Assembly: GCA_946478645.1 (NCBI GenBank)
Contig: CAMLCW010000012.1
Location: forward strand, 1 to 30,210
DNA length: 30,210 bases
Source of the DNA: an uncultured Variovorax sp.
Lineage (GTDB): Bacteria > Pseudomonadota > Gammaproteobacteria > Burkholderiales > Burkholderiaceae
Reading direction: 5' to 3'
Below the pieces are notes generated by a model. It did no database searches and was not told the DNA's origin. It saw nothing but the letters and a program-made list of their open reading frames with translations. Below, piece by piece: positions 8,523 through 16,161 of the stretch. How positions within the stretch are numbered: the stretch's first letter is position 1; each line of letters starts with the position of its first letter. The position numbers and the translations under genes were made by a program.

Positions 8523-9400
8523 GGCGCAGCCGCCGCGGCGCGGCGCTCCTGCCGTCGGGCGATGGCGTCGTGCGGCACCACGAGCACGTCGCTGGCGGCG
8601 CCGCGAAGCACGCGCTGCGCCACGCTGCCGCAGAGGAAATCCGCCAGCGCCGCCCGCCTGCGCTTGCCCACGACCAGCAGGTCGGCGCGGGTGTATTGCT
8701 GCTGCACCGCCAGCTGGCGCGCGGGGTCGCCGCGGCCGATCGCGGCCACCACGCGGTTGCGGCGTGCGCTCGATGCGTCGGACAGCTGCAGCAGCCGTTC
8801 GCGCGCATGGCGGGCACAGGTGTCGCGGTAGTGCTCGATGACGCGCGTCGACACGTCGGCGTAGCGCAGCTTGCCTTCGTAGGCGGGGCTGAAGGCATGG
8901 AACATCTCGACCTCGGCCGTGCCGTCGAACGCGCAGGCCATGTCGACCAGCGTGCCCGAATCGCGCCCCAGGTCGACGGCGACGAGGATGCGCGCGTAGT
9001 TGCCCGCCGCCGCATCGCTGCGGCTCACCAGCACGGGCTTGGCAGCGCGGCGCAGCAGGCGCTCGGCGGGCTGGCCGTGGAAGAACGCCGCGAGCGAACG
9101 ATCGACATCGTCGCCGATCACGACCAGGTCGCACCAGCGCGCTTCTTCGGCGGCGGCATCGAGACTGCCGCTGGCGTCGTCGACCTTCTTCACGAGGATG
9201 CCGAAGCCTTCGGCGGTTTCGAGGCAGAGCGCGGCGAGGCGCAAGGCCGCGCCGGCATCGGCAGGCGCCGCAAAGCCCGCGGGCGCGTACATGATCTTGA
9301 GCAGCGCGCCGTGCGCCTGCGCGAGGAAGGCCGCGCGTGCCACTGTGCGCAGGCCGCGCGCCGACAGGTCCGTCAGCGCAAGAATGGATTGGATGTTCAT
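8519..9400 (-). CDS. Universal stress protein with two UspA domains
   Basis: A 293-residue tandem universal stress protein; each half (about 1-145 and 148-275) has the UspA fold, opening with IQSILALTDLSARG and YARILVAVDLGRD. The C-terminal half ends with DLLVVGKRRRAALADFLCGSVAQRVLRGAASDVLVVP, where the usual ATP-binding pattern GxxGxnG(S/T) is only partly kept: the final GS is present and the second Gly is missing. The N-terminal half is more degenerate (FFHGQPAERLL). It is probably cytoplasmic. The start at 9400 has a GGAAAGAG-like site upstream. It heads a coupled pair with the acetyltransferase-like gene and is preceded by an unusual 373-bp leader region. Confidence 0.9.
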   Translation of the reverse strand: MNIQSILALTDLSARGLRTVARAAFLAQAHGALLKIMYAPAGFAAPADAGAALRLAALCLETAEGFGILVKKVDDASGSLDAAAEEARWCDLVVIGDDVDRSLAAFFHGQPAERLLRRAAKPVLVSRSDAAAGNYARILVAVDLGRDSGTLVDMACAFDGTAEVEMFHAFSPAYEGKLRYADVSTRVIEHYRDTCARHARERLLQLSDASSARRNRVVAAIGRGDPARQLAVQQQYTRADLLVVGKRRRAALADFLCGSVAQRVLRGAASDVLVVPHDAIARRQERRAAAAAP

Positions 9401-9428
9401 CGGTGCTCTTTCCGCATGGCAAGGCCGC

Positions 9429-9467
9429 CGCGGCCGCACCCGCCTGCATGGAGGCGAAGCGGCCGCG
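9429..9467 (-). promoter_or_regulatory. Strong hairpin in the leader of the stress protein gene
   Basis: Perfect 9-bp outer arms (CGCGGCCGC at 9429-9437 and GCGGCCGCG at 9459-9467) enclose a second perfect 5-bp stem (CGCCT/AGGCG) with a 6-nt loop. No T-run follows, so it is not a classic terminator. Confidence 0.45.
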
Positions 9468-9595
9468 AACGGCGGAGGGATCAGCCTGGAGAAAAGCGCG
9501 GCATGCCCGCGAAGGGGCGCGCCACCGCGCGGGGCGAGTGCCCGGCGGTCGATGGTGAGTGCTGAAGGAGGGGAAGGGGAGGCTGACCGCCGGGC

Positions 9596-9688
9596 TCAGG
9601 GATGTGCGAGGGTCTGGTGCGACCCCGCCAACATCCGCACGGTGAAGACCGTGCGCGATGAGTCGCGGATGGGAGCCTGGCGTTGCAT
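9596..9688 (-). CDS. Putative leaderless short ORF (leader peptide candidate)
   Basis: A 30-codon ORF from ATG at 9686-9688 to TGA at 9596. It has no ribosome-binding site, but the -10 box TACACT ends only 8 bp upstream, so the message would start at or next to the AUG. Codons 12-18 form a perfect 8-bp hairpin with a GAAG loop. The peptide has no family I recognise and no membrane segment. Its stop is 195 bp before the stress protein start. Whether it is translated is unknown; conservation of the reading frame in relatives would be the test. Confidence 0.35.
   Translation of the reverse strand: MQRQAPIRDSSRTVFTVRMLAGSHQTLAHP
9636..9655. promoter_or_regulatory. Perfect 8-bp hairpin inside the short ORF
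   Basis: CGCACGGT (9636-9643), loop GAAG, and ACCGTGCG (9648-9655). It has no T-tract and could be a regulatory RNA stem or a protein site. Confidence 0.4.
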
Positions 9689-9696
9689 GGGGGCCG

Positions 9697-9725
9697 AGTG
9701 TAGGAAAGCCCGCGCGCAAAGGCAA
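9697..9725 (-). promoter_or_regulatory. Sigma70-like promoter upstream of short ORF and stress protein
   Basis: On the minus strand TTGCCT (-35, 4/6), a 17-bp spacer, then TACACT (-10, 4/6). It lies in the gap after the FMN reductase stop and points toward the stress protein gene. Confidence 0.5.
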
Positions 9726-9773
9726 CGAGAGCCCTCACGTTCTCTGCCAGATTGCGGCGACCTCGGCGCGCGC

Positions 9774-10364
9774 TCAGTAGGGCGGTGCCTTGCGCGCCCG
9801 CTGCGCGCGCGCCGCCTCGGTCCACCATGCGAGGTCGTCGGCAAAGCGACCGAAGGCACGGACCAGCGATTCGCCCGCGCTGCCCGTGGGCTTGCCCGCC
9901 GCATCGAGCGTCTGCGAGATCGGTCCCACGGCGAGCGTGCTCGACACCACCACCATGCCCATCTCCGACAGGATCGAATGCCAGGCCGTGCCCGAGCGCA
10001 CGCCCGAGAAGCGGCCGGCCGAGTAGCTCGCGATGGCGGCGGGGCGCCAGAACCACTCCTCGAGAAAGTGGTCGGTCAGGTTCTTCAGGCCCGGCTGCGG
10101 TCCCCAGTTGTATTCGCCGGTGACAAAGACGAAGGCGTCGGCGGCCTTGATCTTCTGCGCCAGGGCTTCCATGGCCGGCGGTGCGCTGCCCTTGGGATAT
10201 TCCTTGTACATGCGGTCGAGCATCGGCAGCCCGACAGCCTGCGCGTCGACCAGTTCCGCGTCGGCACCGCGTGCACGCAGCCCGGCGACGAGGTAGTCGG
10301 CGAGCCGGATGCCCATGCGGTCCGAGCGGTAAGAGCCATAGAAAACCAGGATCCTGTCAGTCAT
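9774..10364 (-). CDS. NAD(P)H-dependent FMN reductase family protein
   Basis: A 196-residue flavodoxin-fold oxidoreductase of the NADPH-dependent FMN reductase family. The phosphate-binding loop is seen in ILVFYGSYRSDRMG (5-18), and the flavin-contacting loop in FVFVTGEYNWGPQPGLKNLTDHF (about 89-111). Such proteins reduce flavins, quinones, azo dyes or chromate, and the exact substrate is unclear. The start at 10364 gives the family's typical immediate beta strand; longer in-frame extensions read into the upstream intergenic region. It is transcribed toward the stress protein, but a separate promoter lies between them. Confidence 0.88.
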   Translation of the reverse strand: MTDRILVFYGSYRSDRMGIRLADYLVAGLRARGADAELVDAQAVGLPMLDRMYKEYPKGSAPPAMEALAQKIKAADAFVFVTGEYNWGPQPGLKNLTDHFLEEWFWRPAAIASYSAGRFSGVRSGTAWHSILSEMGMVVVSSTLAVGPISQTLDAAGKPTGSAGESLVRAFGRFADDLAWWTEAARAQRARKAPPY

Positions 10365-10477
10365 GCGTCGTCGCTCCATGCGTGGCGGCCACCGCGGCCT
10401 GCGGAGAAGGCTACCCCATCGGTGCGGACCATGGCGCCCGGCATTATTTGGTAGCAGCATCTTTGCCGTCGCGTCGC

Positions 10478-10483
10478 TACCAT
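10478..10483 (+). promoter_or_regulatory. -10 element (TACCAT) of secreted-protein gene
   Basis: TACCAT ends 8 bp before the ATG at 10492, a leaderless layout. No convincing -35 is seen at 17 bp. Confidence 0.25.
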
Positions 10484-10491
10484 TGCCGGCC

Positions 10492-11310
10492 ATGAATCCG
10501 CCGCCCGCCCTTCGCATCGCTGCTGCTGTTGCTGCCTCCACACTGCCGCTCCTTCTTGCCGTGACGGCCGCCGGACCGGCGCGCGCGGCATCGCCCTCGG
10601 CACAGGTGTTCATTGCGGTGAAGAAGCCCGAGGCGGTCGATCCGGACTGGCGCGCGCGGCTGTGCGCGCTGCTGCCGCAGCCCTGCGATGCGCAGGCACT
10701 GGCGCTCTACAGGCTGCGCGGCGGCGCCGCAGGCGACTATGCGGCGGTCTCGGCCGAGCCGCTCGCCATCGCGCGCGTGCAGCGAAGCGGCAAGGCCGCG
10801 GGCGGCTGGCAATTGCAGCGCCTGCACGACTTCAGCGGCTATGCCGAAGCCATCCGCAACGACCCGGCCAACCCGATGTCCGATGCGCGCCTGTCGCTCG
10901 CGCCCGCGCTCTATCCCGTCGCTGAGGGCCAATGGGCCGCGGCTGTGGTGCAAACGGTGTCGGAGTCGTACTCGGGCGGCGGCGCCACGTTCAGCAAGGC
11001 CGACTTCGTGCCGCTCGAAGGCACGCGCCTGGTGGCCGAGGGCATTCCTTTTTCGTGCAGCAAGATGGTCCGCGCCTGCTTCAGCGAGAAGGAATACAAG
11101 CAATCGAGGCACTGCCACGACGAAAGCAGCGGCAGCCTTCGCATCAGCTACGGCCCGCCGGCGCGGCCCGGCGAGCCCTACCGCTGGCAGTACACCTGGC
11201 TGCAGAGCGAGTGGCCCGCGCATGCGCCTGCGCACGCCGCCGCCACCTCGCGCCTGCACTTCGCCGCCACCACCACCGAGCGGGTCGGCTTCTGCGGCGG
11301 GCCGCAGTAG
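10492..11310 (+). CDS. Secreted hypothetical protein
   Basis: A 272-residue protein I do not recognise. A signal peptide is clear: hydrophobic residues 9-30 then a cleavage region ARA-ASPSAQ. The mature part has a pair of close cysteines (LCALLPQPC), three more in the middle (FSCSKMVRACFSEKEYKQSRHC) and one near the end (GFCGG), consistent with disulfides in the periplasm. Segments such as WAAAVVQTVSESYSGGGATFSKADFVPLEG suggest a beta-rich fold. No catalytic motif is evident. The start at 10492 is chosen because it gives the signal peptide directly. It ends 10 bp before the convergent MFS gene. Confidence 0.8.
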   Translation: MNPPPALRIAAAVAASTLPLLLAVTAAGPARAASPSAQVFIAVKKPEAVDPDWRARLCALLPQPCDAQALALYRLRGGAAGDYAAVSAEPLAIARVQRSGKAAGGWQLQRLHDFSGYAEAIRNDPANPMSDARLSLAPALYPVAEGQWAAAVVQTVSESYSGGGATFSKADFVPLEGTRLVAEGIPFSCSKMVRACFSEKEYKQSRHCHDESSGSLRISYGPPARPGEPYRWQYTWLQSEWPAHAPAHAAATSRLHFAATTTERVGFCGGPQ

Positions 11311-11320
11311 CAGGCTGCAG

Positions 11321-12598
11321 TCAGCGCCGCGGCACCGTCACCGCGCCGACGTAGAGCGTGCGGCCCGCGCCGAGGCCGGCCAGCACCAGCGCAATGCCGA
11401 CCCCGATGAAGAGCCAGGCCGAAGCACGGAAGCTGCCGGTCCAGCCGTGCAGCAGGCCCGCGACCAGCGGGCCGAGCGCGGCCACCATGTAGCCCACGCC
11501 CTGCGCCATGCCCGAGAGATGGGCTGCGACATGCGCATCGCGCGAGCGCAGCACGATCATCGTGAGCGCGAGCGCGAAGGTGCCGCCTTGCGAAATACCC
11601 AGCAGCACGCCCCAGAGCCACACGCCGCCGAGCGGCGCGAACAGCATCGCGAGCATGGCCGCCACGGTGAGCAGCGAGAGCACCGCCGCGAGCGCGCGCT
11701 GGTTGCGCAGCCGCACCGCCAGGGCCGGTACGACGAGGCAGGTCACCACCTGCGTCATGACCGAGAGCGACACCACGTAGCCGGCCACTTCGCTGCCGAG
11801 GCCGCGCTCGCGCAGGATCGGCGCGAGCCAGCCCATCACGATGTACGCGAGCGCCGATTGCAGCCCCATGAAGAAGGTGACCTGCCAGGCCAGCGGATCG
11901 CGCCAGAGGCCGCGCACGGTGAAGCCCGATTCGCTCGCCACCGGCTCGACCGGCAGTGCCTGCGGCGCCCAGAGCAGCGTGACCAGCAGGGCCGGCACCG
12001 CCCACATCGCGAGCGCGCCGGTCCAGCCGCCGCCGAGCGCATGCTCGATCGGCACGGTGAGGCCCGCGGCACTGGCCGCGCCGCCGCACACGGCCATGGT
12101 GTAGAGGCCCATCATCAGCGCCGCCTGGCGCCCGAAGTCGCGCTTGACCAGGCCCGACAGCAGCACGTTCGCCACCGCGATGCCGCTGCCCGCGATGGCC
12201 GATGCGGCGAACAGCAACGCGATGTTGCCGGTGCCGCGCAGCGCGGTGCCCAGCAAAATCAGCAGCATGCAGCCGAGCAGCGTGCGCTCGGTGCCGAAGC
12301 GCCGGCCCAGCCCGGGCGCGAGCGGCGCGAACGCGCCGAGGCAGACGATCGGCAGCGTGGTCAACAGGCTCGCGGCCGTGGCCGAGAGGCCGGTGGCCTG
12401 CATGATCTCCGGCAGCACCACCGACAGGCTCGCGAACACCGGGCGCAGGTTGAAGGCGATCAGCACCACGCTCGCGCCGAGCAGGATGCGGCGCGCGGTG
12501 CTCGGCGCGGGGGTGGGGCGCGGTGCGGGCAGGCTGTCGGCCTCGGCGTCGATCAGCAACTCCTTGGGCGCGACTGGTTGCATGGGAATCGCGCTCAC
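11321..12598 (-). CDS. MFS transporter, CynX/NimT-type
   Basis: A 425-residue major facilitator with about 12 hydrophobic segments after a roughly 30-residue Pro-rich cytoplasmic tail. The first helix (VLIAFNLRPVFASLSVVLPEI) carries the NLRP motif typical of the CynX/NimT (cyanate/2-nitroimidazole) group. It is followed by LLTTLPIVCLGAFAPLAPGLGRRFGTERTLL, the loop 2-3 region. The substrate is unknown. The start is uncertain: GTG at 12598 follows AAGGGTG and falls 26 bp after the regulator's stop; ATG at 12583 or an overlapping ATG at 12649 are alternatives. It lies in an operon with the upstream FadR-type regulator, which probably controls it. Confidence 0.9.
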   Translation of the reverse strand: MSAIPMQPVAPKELLIDAEADSLPAPRPTPAPSTARRILLGASVVLIAFNLRPVFASLSVVLPEIMQATGLSATAASLLTTLPIVCLGAFAPLAPGLGRRFGTERTLLGCMLLILLGTALRGTGNIALLFAASAIAGSGIAVANVLLSGLVKRDFGRQAALMMGLYTMAVCGGAASAAGLTVPIEHALGGGWTGALAMWAVPALLVTLLWAPQALPVEPVASESGFTVRGLWRDPLAWQVTFFMGLQSALAYIVMGWLAPILRERGLGSEVAGYVVSLSVMTQVVTCLVVPALAVRLRNQRALAAVLSLLTVAAMLAMLFAPLGGVWLWGVLLGISQGGTFALALTMIVLRSRDAHVAAHLSGMAQGVGYMVAALGPLVAGLLHGWTGSFRASAWLFIGVGIALVLAGLGAGRTLYVGAVTVPRR

Positions 12599-12623
12599 TG
12601 GCGCACCCTTGGCGCTGCGCTCA

Positions 12624-13304
12624 TCATTGCGCCCCCTGCGCGAGCGCATCGATCATGGGCGACAGGAAGCTGCGCACCGCCTCGGCCGCGCGGTCGGGGT
12701 CGCGGCTCGCGATGGCGTCGACGATCGCGGCGTGCGCGGCGGCGTCGGGCTCGGGCAGGGCGGTGTCCATCGTGCTCGCGATGGTCTCCTTGATATAGCC
12801 GCCGATGAAGCGGCAGGTCTCGGCCAGCGCGAGGTTGCCCGAAATGTCGACGATCGCGAGATGGAAGGCGAGGTCGCGCTCGACGAAGGCTGCGCCGCCG
12901 TCGCGCGCATCGGGCACGCCGCGCTTGGCCAGCAGGGCCCTGAGGTTGCGCAGGTCCTTCGCGGTGTGGCGCACGGCCGCGAGGCGCGCGGCCTCGACCT
13001 CGAGCGCGCGGCGCACCTCGAACTGGTCGCGCAGGCTGGCGCGGCGCAGTTTCTGCAGGCTGGCCGACGGGTCGAAGCCCGAGCGCACGTAGGTGCCGGA
13101 ACCCTGGCGCACTTCGAGCAGGCCGCGCGAGACCAGTGTCTTGATGGCCTCACGCACGGTGCCGCGGCTCACGCCGAGCAGTTGCGCGAGCTGCGGTTCG
13201 ATCGGGATGCGCGATCCCACCGGCCAGCGGCCGGCCGCGATCTCGGCGCGGATGCTGTCGGCGGCGCTGTCGGCCAGGGAGATGCGGGGTGCCTGCAGGA
13301 GCAT
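12624..13304 (-). CDS. GntR family regulator, FadR/FCD subfamily
   Basis: A 226-residue GntR-type regulator. The winged helix lies at about residues 12-75, with IRAEIAAGRWPVGSRIPIEPQLAQLLGVSRGTVREAIKTLVSRGLLEVRQGSGTYV. The FCD effector domain follows, with a metal-site-like ERDLAFHLAIVDISGN (Asp and His) and later His in the DAAAHAAIVDAI helix. The start at 13304 matches family length; ATGs at 13346 and 13379 would add unusual tails and run into the probable operator, and none has a good ribosome-binding site. It precedes the MFS transporter on the same strand and likely senses a carboxylate that the transporter moves. Confidence 0.92.
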   Translation of the reverse strand: MLLQAPRISLADSAADSIRAEIAAGRWPVGSRIPIEPQLAQLLGVSRGTVREAIKTLVSRGLLEVRQGSGTYVRSGFDPSASLQKLRRASLRDQFEVRRALEVEAARLAAVRHTAKDLRNLRALLAKRGVPDARDGGAAFVERDLAFHLAIVDISGNLALAETCRFIGGYIKETIASTMDTALPEPDAAAHAAIVDAIASRDPDRAAEAVRSFLSPMIDALAQGAQ

Positions 13305-13365
13305 GGAGAAAGAAGAAAAAAAGCGGCGAGTGACCCGGTGGATCATTGAATCATTGGATGAATTT

Positions 13366-13376
13366 TGGTCGAACCG
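13366..13376. promoter_or_regulatory. Candidate FadR-type operator
   Basis: TGGTCGAACCG fits the TNGT-N3-ACNA consensus of FadR-subfamily GntR proteins except for the last base. It lies 62-72 bp upstream of the regulator start. A nearby direct repeat ATCATTG (13342-13348 and 13350-13356, 8-bp period) may be part of the same control region. Confidence 0.4.
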
Positions 13377-13439
13377 CAATGCCGCAGTCGCCGGCAGGGA
13401 AATTGTTAACGCACGCGCGCAGCCGGCGCGCCGCGCCGC

Positions 13440-15674
13440 TCAGCGGCGCGTGTTCCCGGCGAGCACGCCGGCGCCGCGCACCTCGAGCCGGCGCCGGTCG
13501 GCCACCTTGCCCGTCGCGTCCACCAGCTCGATCACGTGGCGGCCCGGCCAGGGCAGCCATTGCGCGCTGTTGCCGCGTGCAAACGGCTTGCCGTCGATCC
13601 GCCACTGCACGCCGCGGCCTTCGGCCTCGAAGCGCACGCGCTGGTGCCGTGGCGGAATGTCGGGGTCGAGCGCGATGATGCTGCCGTCGGCCGGCGCGGT
13701 GATGCGCGCCGGCACCGGGCCTGCCATCGCGCCGGCACTGCTGCCGGTGTCGAGCGCGAACAGCGCTTGTTCGGTGCCGCGCAGGAACCACTCGCTGCGC
13801 GCGGCCTCGAGCGCGTTGCCGTCGGCACTGGGGCCGAACGCCACCGGCACCTCGACCACGCCGGGCGGCGGCCGCGGCGCGCGGCTCGGCTCGCGCGCGT
13901 GCAGGAAGCGCATCAGCTCGGCCCAGACCGGTGCCGCGCCGGTGGTGCCGCTCACGTCCCACATCGCAGCGCCGCCCGCATTGCCGACCCAGACGCCGAC
14001 GGTGTAGCGCTCGGACCAGCCCACGGCCCAGTTGTCGCGCATGTCCTTGCTGGTGCCGGTCTTGACCGCGCTCCAGAAGCGCGTGGCGAGCAGGCTGTCG
14101 GGCCCGAAGGTGCGCACGCGCGCATTCGCATCGGACAGGATGTCGCCGACGATGAAGGCCGCACGCGGATCGATCACCGGCGCGCCGGGAGCCGCAGGCG
14201 CCCGCGCGAGCAGCGTCGCCGACCCGTGGCGCCCGCCGTTGGCGAGCGCGCGGTAGGCATTCGTCAGCGACAGCAGCGACACCTCTGCGCTGCCGAGCGC
14301 AAGGCTGTAGCCGTAATAGTCGCCGCTCTCGCGCAGCGGCAGGCCCACCGCGCGCAGCTGGCGCGCGAACGATTCGGGCGACACCATCACCAGCGTGCGC
14401 ACGGCCGGCACGTTGAGCGACGCGGCCAGCGCGGTGCGCACCGACACCGGCCCCTTGAAGCGGCGGTCGTAGTTCTGCGGAATGTAGAGCCCGCTCGCGG
14501 TGCCGATCTGCGCCGGCGAATCGTCGATCAGCGACGCCGCCGTGATCCGCCGCTCGCCGATGGCCTGCGCGTAGAGCAGCGGCTTGAGCGTGGAGCCCGG
14601 CTGGCGCATCGCGGTGACCGCATCGACCTCGGCCGCCTGGCTCAGCGGCCCCGACGAGCCGACCCAGGCCAGCACCTCGCCGTTCGCGTTGTCGAGCACC
14701 ACCAGCGCGCCGTCCTCGACATGGCGGCCGCGCAGTTCCTTCAGGTGGCGCTGCAGCGTCTCCAATGCAAAGCGCTGCAGCGGCGCGCGCAAGGTGGTCC
14801 GCACGCTCGCGGCGTCACCTTCGCGGCCGGGCGCGCCGGACTCGCGCAATTCCCGGAGCACGCGGCGCGCGGCATGCGGCGCGATGCCCTCGCTCGGGTC
14901 GAAGGCGCGCCGCTGGACCGCGGCGCTCGTGAACATCTCGAGCGCCTCGCAGTCGGTCTTCTTCGGTTCGGGCGCCATCGCCTGCATGACCTCGCAGGCG
15001 CGCTGCGCCACCAGCGCCGGTTTGGCATTGGGCGCGCGCACCAGCGCGGCGGCCACGCTCGCCTCGCGGGCGTCGAGCCCGCTCGGCGCCTTGCCGAACA
15101 GCGTGCGCGAGAGCGCATCGATGCCCACGATCTCGCCGCGGAACGGCACGCTGTTGAGGTAGGCCTCGAGGATCTGGTCCTTGCGCCAGCTGCGCTCCAG
15201 CTGCGCGGCGGCCACCGTCTGGCCGATCTTCTGCGAGAGGGTGCGGCCGCTGTTGGCGCGGCGCAGGTCGTCGTCGAGCAGGCCGGCGAGCTGCATCGTG
15301 ATGGTCGATGCACCGCGCGTGCGGGTGTTCCAGAGATTGCCCCAGGCCGCCGACGACACCGCGCGCCAGTCGACGCCGCTGTGCTCGTAGAAGCGCCGGT
15401 CCTCGCTCAGCACCATGGCCGTGCGCAGCGCGGGCGACACGTCGGCCAGCGCGATCCATTGGCCGCGCCGCACGCTGGCGTCGGTGCGCACGCGCTGCAG
15501 CAGTTCGCCGTGGCGGTCGAGCACCGCGGTGTCCGAAGGGCGGAACCCGCGCTTCACTTCGTCGAAGCGCATCACTGCGGCCGCGGTGGGTACCGCATGC
15601 ACGCACGCGGCCGCGGCCACCAGCGCCATGGCGAGGCGGTGGTGGCGGGCGACGAGGAGCGTTCGATGCGGCAT
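13440..15674 (-). CDS. pbpC: Penicillin-binding protein 1C (bifunctional transglycosylase/transpeptidase)
   Basis: A 744-residue class A penicillin-binding protein that polymerises and crosslinks peptidoglycan at the outer face of the inner membrane. An N-terminal hydrophobic segment (about 13-34) anchors or exports it. The transglycosylase domain has EDRRFYEHSG (E91), GASTITMQLA (121-130) and RTLSQKIGQ. The transpeptidase domain has SxxK (S361-K364), SLN (419-421) and KTGT (538-541), and a PBP1C-type BiPBP_C domain follows at about 650-740. The start at 15674 gives the expected N-terminus; ATG 15707 is possible. In many proteobacteria pbpC directly follows the alpha-2-macroglobulin gene, but here that gene is 9.1 kb away. 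Confidence 0.95.
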   Translation of the reverse strand: MPHRTLLVARHHRLAMALVAAAACVHAVPTAAAVMRFDEVKRGFRPSDTAVLDRHGELLQRVRTDASVRRGQWIALADVSPALRTAMVLSEDRRFYEHSGVDWRAVSSAAWGNLWNTRTRGASTITMQLAGLLDDDLRRANSGRTLSQKIGQTVAAAQLERSWRKDQILEAYLNSVPFRGEIVGIDALSRTLFGKAPSGLDAREASVAAALVRAPNAKPALVAQRACEVMQAMAPEPKKTDCEALEMFTSAAVQRRAFDPSEGIAPHAARRVLRELRESGAPGREGDAASVRTTLRAPLQRFALETLQRHLKELRGRHVEDGALVVLDNANGEVLAWVGSSGPLSQAAEVDAVTAMRQPGSTLKPLLYAQAIGERRITAASLIDDSPAQIGTASGLYIPQNYDRRFKGPVSVRTALAASLNVPAVRTLVMVSPESFARQLRAVGLPLRESGDYYGYSLALGSAEVSLLSLTNAYRALANGGRHGSATLLARAPAAPGAPVIDPRAAFIVGDILSDANARVRTFGPDSLLATRFWSAVKTGTSKDMRDNWAVGWSERYTVGVWVGNAGGAAMWDVSGTTGAAPVWAELMRFLHAREPSRAPRPPPGVVEVPVAFGPSADGNALEAARSEWFLRGTEQALFALDTGSSAGAMAGPVPARITAPADGSIIALDPDIPPRHQRVRFEAEGRGVQWRIDGKPFARGNSAQWLPWPGRHVIELVDATGKVADRRRLEVRGAGVLAGNTRR

Positions 15675-15942
15675 GGAAAAGAAGCGGGAAGCAAGCAGCG
15701 GCGCCATTCTCGGCCAAACGCTTGACGATCCCGCCACGGGAACTGCACCTACCCCGAAACGAGCGTGGCGCTGCCTGCGCGGGGGCGGGTGAATGTCCAA
15801 AGTCGCAACACGCACCACATCCCGTAACGAACTTCACGTGCGCGCCTCACGGCGGATACCGCGCCGAGACGGAGGTGGACTTCAATGCGGATTCGGCTTG
15901 CGACACCGCAGGCCGGATTCCAACAACGCCAAGGAGAAAACC

Positions 15943-16155
15943 ATGAACAAGACATTGCCCCTTCTGCTGGTCGCATCGGCCGTGCTGGCCGGCTGCGTCG
16001 TCGCGCCCGCGTACGACCGCCCGCCGCCGCCGCGCCCGGGCTATGGCGATCGCGACCGTGACCGCGACGGCGTGCCCAACCGCTATGACCGCGACCGCGA
16101 CAACGACGGCGTGCCGAACCGCTACGACCGCCGGCCGAACAACCCCAACCGTTGA
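15943..16155 (+). CDS. Small Asp-rich lipoprotein
   Basis: A 70-residue protein beginning with a lipoprotein signal: hydrophobic LPLLLVASAVLAGC, with the lipobox LAGC (Cys18). The mature part is a short Pro-rich linker, then two near-identical repeats DRDxDGVPNRYDR, which resemble the DxDxDGVxN calcium-binding repeats of thrombospondin type-3/OmpA-like proteins. A role in binding divalent cations at the envelope is inference. The start has a strong AAGGAG at 6-bp spacing. The 268 bp between it and pbpC contain no other gene that I see. It ends 6 bp from the convergent exporter gene. Confidence 0.85.
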   Translation: MNKTLPLLLVASAVLAGCVVAPAYDRPPPPRPGYGDRDRDRDGVPNRYDRDRDNDGVPNRYDRRPNNPNR

Positions 16156-16161
16156 GGCTTT

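Larger units (their letters stand above)
9401..9773. other. Leader-like intergenic region upstream of the universal stress protein
   Basis: This 373-bp stretch has no long gene. Read on the minus strand it holds a sigma70-like promoter (9697-9725), a 30-codon ORF starting 8 bp after the -10 box (9596-9688), a hairpin within that ORF (9636-9655), and a long GC-rich hairpin (9429-9467) about 30 bp before the stress protein start. The order is like an attenuated leader. Confidence 0.45.

Noticed and set aside
9429..9467. Reading the long hairpin as an intrinsic terminator
   Set aside because: No T-run follows the stem on the minus strand; it is kept only as a leader structure.
10688..12793. 701-codon plus-strand frame across the secreted protein and MFS genes
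   Set aside because: Low-complexity Arg/His/Ala product crossing two well-supported genes; a codon-bias shadow.
13536..15725. 729-codon plus-strand frame opposite pbpC
   Set aside because: No motif, biased composition, and fully antisense to an intact penicillin-binding protein.
16043..16150. The Asp-rich repeats as a nucleotide tandem repeat or CRISPR-like array
   Set aside because: Only two short repeats that keep the reading frame of the lipoprotein; they are protein repeats.
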